DNA from: Cellvibrionaceae bacterium AOL6
GTDB lineage: Bacteria; Pseudomonadota; Gammaproteobacteria; Pseudomonadales; Cellvibrionaceae
Length of the DNA: 64,000 nucleotides
Assembly (NCBI GenBank): GCA_003265435.1
Contig: NOXC01000009.1
Coordinates: 108,583-172,582, forward strand
Direction of reading: 5' to 3'
A program made the position numbers and the translations under genes. Positions 53,725-62,603 of the stretch are shown here, piece after piece; position 1 is the first letter of the stretch, and the number at the start of each line of letters is the position of its first letter. The notes under the pieces were generated by a model, which saw only the letters and a list, made by a program, of their open reading frames with translations, searched no databases and was not told the DNA's origin.

Positions 53725-54225
53725 ATGAACAGCCCCTTGCATCTGCCCAGCGCCCTGCTTGGCGCTCTGATCCTCAGCGCCTGCAGCCGCTACAGTGTGT
53801 CCGTCAACGAACGTGTGGTCTACACGCCACCGCCGCTGTTTCAAAGCTATGTCATCGCGGACGAACACCTGCGCGCTTGCGTCAAAGCGAACATTCAGGA
53901 GGCTGCGGTCGTCGAAGCGGCGCAATTGAAAACATTGCTCTGCAGCGCCGGCAACATTAAAAGCCTGTCCGGGCTAGAGGTGTTCAGCAATCTGCGGAAA
54001 CTGGGGCTGGCACACAATGCGGTGGGCAATCTCGAGACACTGGCCTCACTGCCGGAGCTCAAGCATCTCAACTTGAGCCACAATGCCGTCAACAGCGTCA
54101 CTCCGCTGCTCGCACTGGAACGGCTGAGCACTGTCAATCTGGCAGAAAATCCTGAACTGGACTGCGAAACGGTGAGTACACTGCGCCACCCGGGAAGAGA
54201 CATCGTCGCACCCCAGTGTGACTAG
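53725..54225 (+). CDS. small leucine-rich-repeat lipoprotein
   Basis: A 166-residue lipoprotein. The ATG at 53725 (MNSPLHLPSALLGALILSAC) has AAGGAAG about 8 bases upstream and yields a lipobox (LSAC). Residues about 75-150 hold three to four leucine-rich repeats of the 21-22-residue kind (LSGLEVFSNLRKLGLAHNAV, LETLASLPELKHLNLSHNAV, VTPLLALERLSTVNLAENP), typically a protein-binding surface. Two Cys pairs (RACV / LLCS and DCET / PQCD) may cap the solenoid. It is divergent from blaI across the double operator, so it may be part of that regulon. Function unknown. Confidence 0.78.
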   Translation: MNSPLHLPSALLGALILSACSRYSVSVNERVVYTPPPLFQSYVIADEHLRACVKANIQEAAVVEAAQLKTLLCSAGNIKSLSGLEVFSNLRKLGLAHNAVGNLETLASLPELKHLNLSHNAVNSVTPLLALERLSTVNLAENPELDCETVSTLRHPGRDIVAPQCD

Positions 54226-54229
54226 GCGC

Positions 54230-54502
54230 CTAGGATCTCGGCAGGAACATCAAGCCCAATGATGACTTACTCGAATGAACGATCTTCATCATCACCGGCT
54301 CTTCATTGATGTGCCCAATCATTTTTTTGAACTGCACACTCACCTGCGTCCCCGCAGGGGGCGCAATAGCGTGATCAATGGTGACGCGTGCACCACCATC
54401 TGAAATATCGGTAGCGGAACCCACAATGGTTCCAAATGAAGGGTGACGCATCTCCACCCGAATCTGGGAAGATTTGCGTTCAAAGCGTCTCCGTTCTTCC
54501 AC
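54230..54502 (-). CDS. PilZ domain protein
   Basis: A 90-residue single-domain PilZ protein. It has both cyclic-di-GMP-binding motifs: RRRFERKS near the N-terminus (RxxxR) and DISDGGARV (D/NxSxxG) at about 33-41. It is therefore probably a cytosolic c-di-GMP receptor, matching the HD-GYP phosphodiesterase elsewhere in the window. It converges with the LRR lipoprotein (4 bases apart). A 508-base region without genes lies upstream. Confidence 0.87.
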   Translation of the reverse strand: MEERRRFERKSSQIRVEMRHPSFGTIVGSATDISDGGARVTIDHAIAPPAGTQVSVQFKKMIGHINEEPVMMKIVHSSKSSLGLMFLPRS

Positions 54503-55010
54503 CCGGTTCCCCTTACAACTTAAGTGCTATTTTCAACCAAGTATAGTGCGCTATGAGCGTTTTGCCGCTTTGTTACCCGCTTTGTGTAAAGATGACACAG
54601 CGATGACAGACCTGTGTCACCCATATGACAGGCTTCTTTGGGATTGGAACCAGTTATTCACAGATTCTGTGGATAACTCTGTGAGGAACATCTTTATACT
54701 CGCCCCCATCCCCCATTCCTACACCGCAGTGCACAAACTGCCCGGAAAACAACCAAATTCACATTTATCTATATATTTCAATGACTTACGAACTTTTTTA
54801 AATGTGACTATTGATCTAGCACAAAATGTAACCACGGCGTGGGAACTTCGGTTACACGTGTGGAAAACAATAGTGCATACACCTTTAATCCTGACCTTTA
54901 GTGTGATAGTGCGTGCTAACTGAGGGTAACAAATGTGCAAGCGAACTGTCACAAAAGCCGCTTTTGAGGCCCCACACTACTTTAGTATGAGGAGATAGAG
55001 GCCAAATGCT
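54503..55010. other. gene-free region upstream of PilZ gene
   Basis: 508 bases without a convincing gene. It holds an inverted repeat (TGACACAG at 54593-54600 / CTGTGTCA at 54612-54619, 11-base spacer) placed as an operator for the PilZ gene. A pair of opposed DnaA-box-like 9-mers is present (TTATTCACA at 54654-54662, and the reverse of a perfect TTATCCACA at 54668-54676). An AT-rich stretch follows at about 54720-54840. A frame of 149 codons on the plus strand lacks a ribosome site and any family similarity. Confidence 0.5.
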
Positions 55011-55778
55011 TCAATTCAGGTCCAGCCAGTCGAAACCGGCGTCCTGGCAGGCGTAATGCACGCTTGAAAGTGGTGCAGTGTGCTCGGCGAGCGCACCTTG
55101 AACCAAGGCCACAGAATTGTTTTTCTGACTGATGTGCCCCACAACGAGATGCTGTAAACGATCGAGGGTGATACTCGCGAGTAACTCGGCTGTCTGCAGA
55201 TTGTTTAGGTGCCCCCACGGGCCTCTTACACGCTGCTGTAAGTGCCATGGGTAAGGCCCGTTCGCGAGCATGTCGAGGTCGTGATTCGCCTCCACCAGCA
55301 AGGCATCGCAACAGGCATAGTGCTGCGTGACCACAGGGGTCAACGAGCCTAGGTCAGTCAACACACCCAATCTTAAGCCGCCGGCACTGAGCGTGAATTG
55401 CAAGGGTTCACGCGCATCGTGGGGCACCGTCACCGCCTCGACAACAAACGAGCCGATTTGAGTGTGCTGCGCCGCGCGCATCACCTTTAAGGTGGGCAAG
55501 GTATCGAGCGACGCCGCGAGTGCGGTGCCAAGACTCATATAAGCAGGAATACCGTGACGCCGAGACAGAACACTGACACCTTTGGCGTGATCACTGTGTT
55601 CATGGGTCACGAGGATGGCATCGAGGTCGTCCGGGCTCAGCCCGAGACGGGCCAAGCGCAGGGTGGCTTCTTTCGCACTGAAACCGCAATCAATCATCAG
55701 TGCGGAGTTGCCGTTCACAACAACCGTGGCATTCCCACTGCTGCCGCTGCCCAGCGATGCAAAACGCAGCATCGACAT
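55011..55778 (-). CDS. MBL-fold metallohydrolase (YycJ/WalJ-like)
   Basis: A 255-residue metallo-beta-lactamase-fold hydrolase. It starts RFASLGSGSSGNATVV, the YycJ-family opening, with the zinc motif THEHSDHAKG (~58), then VPHDAREPLQFTL and VEANHDLDML. YycJ/WalJ-type proteins act as 5' exonucleases or in cell-wall/DNA-repair-linked roles. It lies 3 bases after bamC in the dapA-bamC-MBL order common in gammaproteobacteria, so it shares that operon. The actual substrate is not evident. Confidence 0.88.
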   Translation of the reverse strand: MSMLRFASLGSGSSGNATVVVNGNSALMIDCGFSAKEATLRLARLGLSPDDLDAILVTHEHSDHAKGVSVLSRRHGIPAYMSLGTALAASLDTLPTLKVMRAAQHTQIGSFVVEAVTVPHDAREPLQFTLSAGGLRLGVLTDLGSLTPVVTQHYACCDALLVEANHDLDMLANGPYPWHLQQRVRGPWGHLNNLQTAELLASITLDRLQHLVVGHISQKNNSVALVQGALAEHTAPLSSVHYACQDAGFDWLDLN

Positions 55779-55781
55779 GGG

Positions 55782-56969
55782 CTAGATCAGGTTTTTACGT
55801 ATAAGTCGCAGGAGACGTTTGGTTTCGGCCGACGACATGGGTCGCCCGCGCTGATCACGGACAGTGACGTCAGCGTAGCCCTCGCCGTGCTTGAGCAACA
55901 CAAGATACCCTTCGTCCTGGCGTCGCAGGGCGTCCTGGTAGTCGACGCCGTCGATGCCAGAAAAGGCACTGCGCACCTCTTCACTGCCGCTAAGGTGCTG
56001 CAGGACTTCATCCAGTGGGTACCGGGCTTCTTCAGGCAGCTTGCCATCATCACCGAAACTGAAAAGGCGTTTGAAGAAACCGCGTTCCTCGGTTTGCGTC
56101 TCGCTATAACCTGCGTAGACCACCCCTTTCGACTCGTCCTTACCCCAGGTCACAAAACCATCCTGGCGCGTAGCGTGGGTCAAAGTCGCCCAAGCCCTTT
56201 CTCGCGAAAGGCGCAGACGTAAAGTGGGTTCACCGCCTGCTCTCAGGAATTCGGCTTTCGCTTCACCCCCGACGTTTTGGCCAAGCAGTGACGCGCTGGC
56301 GTTGTCGATCGTCGCGGCAAGATGGTTTGCCAGTTCACGCAGCAACCACTCTTCTTTTTCACTGGAGCTCGAGATTTGCGGCCATGGCTCATTCGATGAG
56401 ACCACGGTGCCCATAGGCAACTGGTGCTCGAGGACATGCACTTCCGTGGTGTCCGGGTGAATCCCCTTCTCCAGCAGAATGCGGAAACGCGCCATATTTT
56501 CTGTGTCGTCTTTATACTGCAGCCAAGCCGTCTCAATGACCCCCGCTGACGCATCTGCATGCACCACGCCGAGATCAGAGCTAGTCAGGAAGCTCTGCGT
56601 GCGGGGCCAGACCTGGCTCGTCGACGCACTTAAATAGATCCAGCGTTCGTCACCCAATTTCTGAATTTTGACACCAAAGGCCTGCTCATCTGAATTGATT
56701 GGATCGGGGCGCGGTACCTCGTATTCGTACAGCGTGTACTGATCACCAAATTCATCCGTCGCATACACTTCGGGAATCGGATACAGCGGCTCAAACGGGA
56801 TACTCTGCATGTCTTCAGGCACCTCAATCGCGCCGATAGGCTCGGAACGCAGATAGTGGTCACCTTTGTTTCTGAAAACCGCTTCTTCATCTTTAAAAAG
56901 CATGCCGCAACCGCTCAGGGTGGCAACACTCAAGCAAGCCAGCAGGGCCAGCGGGATGCATTTATTCAT
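55782..56969 (-). CDS. bamC: outer membrane assembly lipoprotein BamC
   Basis: A 395-residue lipoprotein component of the BAM complex that inserts beta-barrel proteins in the outer membrane. The lipobox is ATLSGC. The conserved unstructured leader that binds BamD follows (AVFRNKGDHYLRSEP...IEVPEDM). Then come the two helix-grip domains (first about 100-215, second about 240-350). It lies 6 bases after dapA, the standard neighbour, and 3 bases before the MBL-fold gene. Length is slightly above the ~345 residues of E. coli. Confidence 0.9.
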   Translation of the reverse strand: MNKCIPLALLACLSVATLSGCGMLFKDEEAVFRNKGDHYLRSEPIGAIEVPEDMQSIPFEPLYPIPEVYATDEFGDQYTLYEYEVPRPDPINSDEQAFGVKIQKLGDERWIYLSASTSQVWPRTQSFLTSSDLGVVHADASAGVIETAWLQYKDDTENMARFRILLEKGIHPDTTEVHVLEHQLPMGTVVSSNEPWPQISSSSEKEEWLLRELANHLAATIDNASASLLGQNVGGEAKAEFLRAGGEPTLRLRLSRERAWATLTHATRQDGFVTWGKDESKGVVYAGYSETQTEERGFFKRLFSFGDDGKLPEEARYPLDEVLQHLSGSEEVRSAFSGIDGVDYQDALRRQDEGYLVLLKHGEGYADVTVRDQRGRPMSSAETKRLLRLIRKNLI

Positions 56970-56975
56970 GTATTC

Positions 56976-57854
56976 TTAGTCCAGCAGAGAATTTTCAATC
57001 ATGGCCTGGCGCAACGCCGGTCGCAGCGACTCGCTCAACGGAGTCAAAGGCAGCCGCAGGGCCTCCGTACCGAAGCCGAGCTGGGCGACAGCCCATTTTA
57101 CAGGAATGGGGTTCGCTTCGAGGAAGAGGTTCCGATGCAAGCTCAAAAGTCGGGCGTCCAGTGCACGCGCTTCTTCGACCTCGCCACGGCGCGCAAGTTC
57201 ACACAGGCGAGCCATGTCCGCAGGCACCACGTTCGCGGTGACGGAAATGACGCCGTGTCCCCCGGCAAGCATAAACTCGAGCGAGCTTTCATCATCTCCG
57301 GAAAGCAACGAAAACTCAGCCGGCACGCGCGCACGGATTTCAGCGAGACGCTCCAGGCTTCCGGTCGCTTCTTTTATACCCACGATATTATCGATCGCCG
57401 CAAGTCGCGCAACGGTGTCGGGCAACATGTCGCACGCCGTTCGGCCAGGCACGTTGTACAACAGCTGGGGAAGCGCGACGCGTTCAGCGATGTATTGATG
57501 ATGGAGAAACAAGCCTTCTTGCGTGGGCTTATTGTAATAAGGGGTGACAAGCAAGGCCCCATCCACACCGGCATCGGCAGCAGCCTGAGTCAACTGCAAG
57601 GCCTCCGAGGTGGAATTCGCACCCGTGCCACCGATGACAGGCACCCGCCCGTCAATGCGCTTGACGACGTGACGAATCACTTCAATGTGCTCGGCCATAT
57701 CGAGTGTGGCCGATTCGCCGGTGGTGCCCATGGCCACAATGCCATCGGTACCCTTTTCTACATGCCAGTCCAGCAGCTTGTCCAAGGCAGCCCAATCCAG
57801 CGCGCCATCCGCCTTCATTGGGGTAACCAGTGCAACCATACTGCCACGAAACAT
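56976..57854 (-). CDS. dapA: 4-hydroxy-tetrahydrodipicolinate synthase
   Basis: A 292-residue class-I aldolase condensing pyruvate with aspartate semialdehyde in lysine and meso-DAP synthesis. It has GTTGESATL (substrate loop, ~44), YNVPGRTACD (catalytic Tyr, ~133) and VGIKEATG with the Schiff-base Lys (~161). The start at 57854 has GGAGAAG upstream. It is followed by bamC 6 bases later, the usual gammaproteobacterial order. All key residues are intact, so it is expected to be functional. Confidence 0.95.
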   Translation of the reverse strand: MFRGSMVALVTPMKADGALDWAALDKLLDWHVEKGTDGIVAMGTTGESATLDMAEHIEVIRHVVKRIDGRVPVIGGTGANSTSEALQLTQAAADAGVDGALLVTPYYNKPTQEGLFLHHQYIAERVALPQLLYNVPGRTACDMLPDTVARLAAIDNIVGIKEATGSLERLAEIRARVPAEFSLLSGDDESSLEFMLAGGHGVISVTANVVPADMARLCELARRGEVEEARALDARLLSLHRNLFLEANPIPVKWAVAQLGFGTEALRLPLTPLSESLRPALRQAMIENSLLD

Positions 57855-58060
57855 GCTCTTCTCCGACTCATTTACGCAAGGGGCGTAATACTACTGACCA
57901 GCGCGCCGACTCTCAACAAAAAAGCAATGTTTCACAGCACTTTAGGGCCACTTTTGCCAATTCACATGGCAGATAAGCCCTCTTATCACAAAACTGACAC
58001 ATTCCTGTGGTCTCGTATACGCTCGCCGAAACCCGTACGCAGAAGACTGGAGAGAAACGC

Positions 58061-59299
58061 ATGACTCAAAGCCCCGCCCTGACGAAATCGCTGTATCACA
58101 ACCCCTGGTTTACGTGGACGCTGATTGCATCGCTCGTGTACCTGTTACTCGTGGGTGTGACAATGGTCGGCAGCGGGTTCAAGTGGGTCTCCGGTGGCAG
58201 CGAGGGCGCCGAGGCGATTTTCGCCTTCGCCAGCAACCCCCTGGCGGGCGTCATTCTCGGTATTCTGGCCACCGCACTGGTGCAGTCCTCCAGTACGGTG
58301 ACCTCAGTCATCGTCGGCCTCGTCGCCGGTGGCGTGCCCGTGGAAATCGCGATCCCCATGATCATGGGTGCCAATATGGGCACCACCATCACCAATACCA
58401 TCGTGAGCCTGGGCAATGTGCGTGAGAAAGCCGCCTTCGGAAAGTCCTTCCAAGCCGCGACAGTGCACGACTTCTTCAACCTCTACAGCATCCTGATCTT
58501 CCTGCCCATCGAAATCCTGTTTCACCCACTGCAAAAAAGCGCGGCGGCCCTGGCCGACCTGTTTGTCGGCGATGCCGATGCATCGATGAGCAGTTTCAAC
58601 TTCATTGGCGCCATCACCAAACCCGTTGCCAAGACCTTCGCGCAAGGCGCAGAAGTCTTGCCTGGCAACCTGGGTGGGTTCGTGATCATTCTCCTCGGCA
58701 TCGCGATGATCTTTGCGTCTGTTATTTATCTGGGCAAAACCTTGCGGGCCGTCATGACCCATAAGGCCAAGGACTTGTTAGAGCGCGCAGTGGGCCGCTC
58801 CAAGTTCTCAGGGATTGTGTCCGGCACCGTGGTCACGGTTTTGGTGCAGTCCTCCTCGACGACCACCAGCCTGGTTGTGCCGCTTGCCGGCGCAGGCATT
58901 CTCACTACTCGGCAGATCTTTCCCTTTACCATGGGCGCCAATATCGGAACCTGCATCACAGCCCTTCTGGCCGCGACGGCGATCAGTGGTGCTGGGGCCG
59001 AAGTCGCCTTGCAGATCGCCCTGGTGCACCTGCTTTACAACGTGTTCGGCGTCCTGCTGTTTTCTGTCACCCCCTGGCTAAAAGACCTCCCCATCCGATC
59101 TGCAGAAGCACTGGGCACGCGCGTCGCCAAAAATCGGGTATGGGCGATGGGCTACATTTTCGGTATCTTTTTCCTTTTGCCCGGCGCGGTATTCGCAGGC
59201 GAGATGGCCTTCGGCAAGCGCCCCGAACACGGCGCGCCGGCCTCTTCGTTAGAAAGCGTTGAGCGCAAGGTGGAACAAGAAAACGTGAACCTCGAATAA
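58061..59299 (+). CDS. Na/Pi cotransporter family protein
   Basis: A 412-residue membrane transporter of the Na+/phosphate cotransporter (NptA/SLC34-like) family. The ATG at 58061 has GGAGAG upstream. Two inverted repeat halves are recognisable by their QSSST motifs: LVQSSSTVTSVIVGLVAGG (~90) and LVQSSSTTTSLVVPLAGAG (~270), each followed by GANMGTTITN or GANIGTCITA. About eight to ten membrane helices are expected, and the C-terminus is cytoplasmic and charged. It lacks the PhoU-like tail of YjbB-type members. It is divergent from dapA and converges closely (4 bases) with mgtE. Confidence 0.9.
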   Translation: MTQSPALTKSLYHNPWFTWTLIASLVYLLLVGVTMVGSGFKWVSGGSEGAEAIFAFASNPLAGVILGILATALVQSSSTVTSVIVGLVAGGVPVEIAIPMIMGANMGTTITNTIVSLGNVREKAAFGKSFQAATVHDFFNLYSILIFLPIEILFHPLQKSAAALADLFVGDADASMSSFNFIGAITKPVAKTFAQGAEVLPGNLGGFVIILLGIAMIFASVIYLGKTLRAVMTHKAKDLLERAVGRSKFSGIVSGTVVTVLVQSSSTTTSLVVPLAGAGILTTRQIFPFTMGANIGTCITALLAATAISGAGAEVALQIALVHLLYNVFGVLLFSVTPWLKDLPIRSAEALGTRVAKNRVWAMGYIFGIFFLLPGAVFAGEMAFGKRPEHGAPASSLESVERKVEQENVNLE

Positions 59300-59303
59300 G
59301 CGT

Positions 59304-60701
59304 TCACGCCCCGATATAGATTGACGTCGCCAATAGGAAAAAAATCAGCACACTGAAAATATCGTTACAGGTTGTGATAAAGACGCCTGTCGCCACGGCG
59401 GGGTCCACCCCCACACGTTGTAAAATCAACGGCACACTGGCACCGAGCGTCGCCGCCAAGGCGGTGACTGCAACCAAGGCTAAGCCTCCTGCAAGCGCCA
59501 ATTTTGCGGGGGCATGGATGTCGATCACCTGGTCGGCAACGAGCACCATGAGGGCCAGCAGAGCAGCGATCACACAGCCATTAATGGTTGCGCCCACCAG
59601 CTCTTTGCCAATCCGTTTGAGGCTGTCTCCGGCCCACAGTTCTCCGCCTGCGAGCCCCTGCACCGTGATGGTGGCGGCTTGAATGCCGGCGTTACCCGCC
59701 ATCGCCATCACAATCGGGATAAAGCTCGCGAGTATCGCTGCTTTCGCAAGCTCTTCCTCGAACGAACCGACCACCATCGCCGCCAGACTGGCGCCAAACA
59801 AGCCGCCGATGAGCCACGGTAGGCGACCTTTGACCATCGCTCTGACGGAACTGTCCGCGCGACTGTCTGGCGCCACGCCGCTCATGAGTTTGATGTCTTC
59901 GTCGGCTTCGTCGCGGACAATCTCGCGTAATTCATCCAAGGTAATGCGCCCAATAACTCTTTCGGCTTGATCTAATACAGGTACGGCTTGGACACGGTAC
60001 TTTTCAGCTAGGCGCACCACTTCTTCCTGATCCGCATTTGGCGTCACGCTCACGCGCACCGGCCGCATGATGTCTTTCAGTTTAACTTTCCGCTTGTGCA
60101 GCAGCAGGTCACGCAACTTGAGCCGGCCAACCAACTGGCGCGCTTCGCTCACGACGTACACTTCGTGCAAAATTTCGATGTCCGCCGCGCTGCGCCGTAT
60201 GGCTCGCGTCGCCATACCGATATCCCAGTCTTCGACCACGGCAACAAAGCGGTTCGACATGATCAGGCCCGCCGTATCTTCGCCATAGGCAAAACGACGC
60301 ACGAGTGACGCTCGGCGGGGTAATAGCGCAAGGACCTGCTCGCGCGTCTCGGCCGGAAAATCGGCCAAGAGCTCTGCCGCGTCATCGTCTTCCAGCTCGT
60401 CAGTGATCTCCGCGACGCGCTTCGCATCAGCATGCTGCAGGAGCAGCGCTCGCAAGCCCGGGTTCATGGCTTCCAGCACCACTACCGCCAAACCCGCAGG
60501 CAGCCAGCCATAAAGCTGCTCCGCCCGAGCCAGAGGCAGCGATACCAATAAATCGGCAATGTGAATCGGGTCCCGTGTTGAGACCTCCTCCAGCACTGCG
60601 GCCCGATCGCCGGCGCGAATAGACGCAGCAATTCGCTTGAGATCCCCGCCTTTAGCCTCTCGACCGGCGCGGCTACCCTGGTCTAGCGCGTTCTCAACCA
60701 T
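59304..60701 (-). CDS. mgtE: magnesium transporter MgtE
   Basis: A 465-residue Mg2+ channel/transporter. The ATG at 60701 has CAGGAG 6 bases upstream; a longer frame adds 14 residues. The N-terminal superhelical domain (about 15-130; ELEDDDAAELLADFP), tandem CBS domains (about 135-260; DIMRPVRVSVTPNADQEEV) and connecting helix serve as the Mg2+ gate. Five membrane helices follow (about 290-465), with the pore motif PIVMAMAGNAGIQAATITVQGLA. All expected parts are present. Confidence 0.93.
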   Translation of the reverse strand: MVENALDQGSRAGREAKGGDLKRIAASIRAGDRAAVLEEVSTRDPIHIADLLVSLPLARAEQLYGWLPAGLAVVVLEAMNPGLRALLLQHADAKRVAEITDELEDDDAAELLADFPAETREQVLALLPRRASLVRRFAYGEDTAGLIMSNRFVAVVEDWDIGMATRAIRRSAADIEILHEVYVVSEARQLVGRLKLRDLLLHKRKVKLKDIMRPVRVSVTPNADQEEVVRLAEKYRVQAVPVLDQAERVIGRITLDELREIVRDEADEDIKLMSGVAPDSRADSSVRAMVKGRLPWLIGGLFGASLAAMVVGSFEEELAKAAILASFIPIVMAMAGNAGIQAATITVQGLAGGELWAGDSLKRIGKELVGATINGCVIAALLALMVLVADQVIDIHAPAKLALAGGLALVAVTALAATLGASVPLILQRVGVDPAVATGVFITTCNDIFSVLIFFLLATSIYIGA

Positions 60702-60931
60702 ATTTGACTCCTGAATTGCGTCCACTTGCCCACCTTCAGACACTCCGCTGAAGCTCCGCCATCATAATGCCGATTTTGTGAAACGGAAGCGTGACGAGGC
60801 CCGCTTCGAACCGGCTTCGTCAACAAGTGATTTACGACGCCTTATTCCAATCAGCCCAATCAGACACCAACTTTCATAACAAAACACTCCATAACCAGGC
60901 CTTTACAAGGTTCCATTCGAGGCATACTATG

Positions 60932-60953
60932 GTGTTATAGTTTTGCATAACAC
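60932..60953. promoter_or_regulatory. candidate GntR/YtrA-type operator
   Basis: Perfect 7-bp arms GTGTTAT / ATAACAC with an 8-base spacer fit the GT-(N)-TA-(N)-TA-(N)-AC operator form described for the YtrA subfamily. It lies about 55 bases before the first gene of the operon encoding a YtrA-like GntR protein, where it would overlap the promoter. Confidence 0.6.
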
Positions 60954-61006
60954 TACAAAACGGCAACACCAGAACACTTATTTCATTTTGACAAGGAGGC
61001 TTCACC

Positions 61007-61360
61007 ATGAACATTCGCGCTATTTGCACCGTACTGACCTTTTCGCTGTTCGGACTTCACGCCTTTGCTGGTCCCATTGTGGGCCCTCACGCTGAGGCGA
61101 ATGAAAATCAGGCATCGATGAGTGCCAAGCAAAAACCTGCACAGATCCAGCCTGCAACTCGCATTCAGCTGGGTTATGATCAACGGCAATTTGACGACAC
61201 GCTTGAGCAACACATCGAACAGCACATCGCGCTTACCGCGCAACGCGCTGCCGGTGTCGCCAATGCGCCAACACTGAAACTGAAAACCCGGGCCACCCCC
61301 ATCGAGGCAGATAAGCTCCACGATACGGACGTCCCCAAGCAGTACGTAACACACCTCTAA
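61007..61360 (+). CDS. small secreted protein, unknown
   Basis: A 117-residue protein with a good signal peptide (IRAICTVLTFSLFGLHAFAG), so exported to the periplasm or outside. The mature part is about 95 residues, rich in Ala, Gln and His, with a repeat-like ...EQHIEQHIALTAQRAAG stretch and no Cys. I recognise no family. An AAGGAGG ribosome site is ideal. It is the first gene behind the GntR-type operator and 13 bases before the regulator, so it is coregulated with the ABC transporter; it may be its substrate or a periplasmic partner. Confidence 0.65.
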   Translation: MNIRAICTVLTFSLFGLHAFAGPIVGPHAEANENQASMSAKQKPAQIQPATRIQLGYDQRQFDDTLEQHIEQHIALTAQRAAGVANAPTLKLKTRATPIEADKLHDTDVPKQYVTHL

Positions 61361-61373
61361 GCGGAGCGGCACC

Positions 61374-61745
61374 ATGCCCCAAGAGTGGAATGACACTATT
61401 CCCATCTACAAGCAGCTGGAAATGCGCATTGTGTCGTGGATCCTCAACGGCACTTACCCCGAGGGTGAAGCCTTGCCCTCGGTGCGTAAACTCAGCATCG
61501 AGATGCAGATTAACCACCTCACTGTCGCCAAGGCCTTTCAGGAGCTGGTCGACAATGCCATCATCGAAAAACGCCGAGGCTTAGGCATGTTTGTCGCTGT
61601 CGGCGCGGTGGAAAAATTAGGGCAAATGGAAAAGCAGAAATTTTTTGAACAGGAGTTGCCCGCTCTGGTTTCTCGCATGCAAGCACTGGGCATCAGCAGC
61701 GAAGAACTCACCAAGGCAATCCATCAATTTGGAGAAAAGGAATGA
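61374..61745 (+). CDS. GntR-family regulator, YtrA-like
   Basis: A 123-residue regulator with an N-terminal winged helix (about 5-75; PIYKQLEMRIVSWILNGTYPEGEALPSVRKLS and LTVAKAFQELVDNAIIEKRRGLG) and only a short helical tail. This is the YtrA subfamily layout, lacking a large effector domain. YtrA-type genes sit with ABC transporter genes that they repress. Here it overlaps the ATPase gene by 4 bases, and a matching palindrome lies before the operon. Confidence 0.88.
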   Translation: MPQEWNDTIPIYKQLEMRIVSWILNGTYPEGEALPSVRKLSIEMQINHLTVAKAFQELVDNAIIEKRRGLGMFVAVGAVEKLGQMEKQKFFEQELPALVSRMQALGISSEELTKAIHQFGEKE

Positions 61746-62602
61746 CCGGCTTGATTCATGCTCGCGGACTGCATAAACAGTTCGGGCGCCACGAGGTCCT
61801 CAAGGACATCCATCTCGACATCCAGGGCGGAGAAATTGTGGGATTGATCGGCCCAAATGGGGCGGGCAAGACCACGCTGCTGAAGTCGATACTCGGCCTC
61901 GCACCCGTCGATGGCAACTTAGAAGTGCTCGGGCTCAACCCGGTCGCGCGACGCGCTGAGCTGATGCAAAAAGTCAGCTTTATTGCCGACACGGCCACAC
62001 TGCCGAGCTGGATGAAGGTCGGAGAGGCCATCGACTTCATGAACAGTTTACATCCCCGTTTCTCCGAGCAAAAAGCCCGCGACTACCTCGTGAACACGAA
62101 TATCCCGATGGACAAAAAAATCAGCCAGCTCTCGAAAGGGATGATTACCAAGACCCACCTGTCGTTGGTCATGGCGATTGATTCTGAATTGCTCGTACTG
62201 GATGAGCCAACCCTCGGCCTGGACATCGTCAAACGAAAGGAGTTCTATCAACAGCTACTCGGTGACTACTTCGATGACGAAAAAACCATTTTAATTACGA
62301 CGCATCAGGTAGAAGAGGTGGAACACATCCTCACGCGTGCCGTGTTCATCGACGATGGACAAATTGTGCTTGATGAAAGTATCGAGGACATCAACACTCG
62401 ATATTGCGAACTTCACGTCGATAAGGCTCGTCGCCACGAGGCTGAGGCACTCGGCCCCATTTTCCATTCTGAAACCATTCAAGCGACGCATTACCTCTAT
62501 TACGATGCGGACGTCGAAGCCTTACAGGCACTCGGCAAAGTGCACACCCCTTCGCTGGCCGATTTATTTGTGGCGAAAGTCAGTCGCCAGGGAGCACGCT
62601 AG
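61742..62602 (+). CDS. ABC transporter ATP-binding protein
   Basis: A 286-residue ABC ATPase. Walker A is GPNGAGKTT (~40), the signature is LSKGM (~132), Walker B is LLVLDEPTLGLD (~155) and the switch His is in ITTHQVEEVEH. The C-terminal ~75 residues are an extra regulatory domain. It resembles ATPases of YtrB/EcsA-type exporters or drug and peptide-stress systems with separate permeases. It overlaps the GntR gene by 4 bases and precedes the permease by one base. Confidence 0.92.
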   Translation: MTGLIHARGLHKQFGRHEVLKDIHLDIQGGEIVGLIGPNGAGKTTLLKSILGLAPVDGNLEVLGLNPVARRAELMQKVSFIADTATLPSWMKVGEAIDFMNSLHPRFSEQKARDYLVNTNIPMDKKISQLSKGMITKTHLSLVMAIDSELLVLDEPTLGLDIVKRKEFYQQLLGDYFDDEKTILITTHQVEEVEHILTRAVFIDDGQIVLDESIEDINTRYCELHVDKARRHEAEALGPIFHSETIQATHYLYYDADVEALQALGKVHTPSLADLFVAKVSRQGAR

Positions 62603-62603
62603 G

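Noticed and set aside
54474..54923. 149-codon plus-strand frame in the PilZ upstream region
   Set aside because: No ribosome site, no recognisable domain, and it crosses AT-rich DnaA-box DNA.
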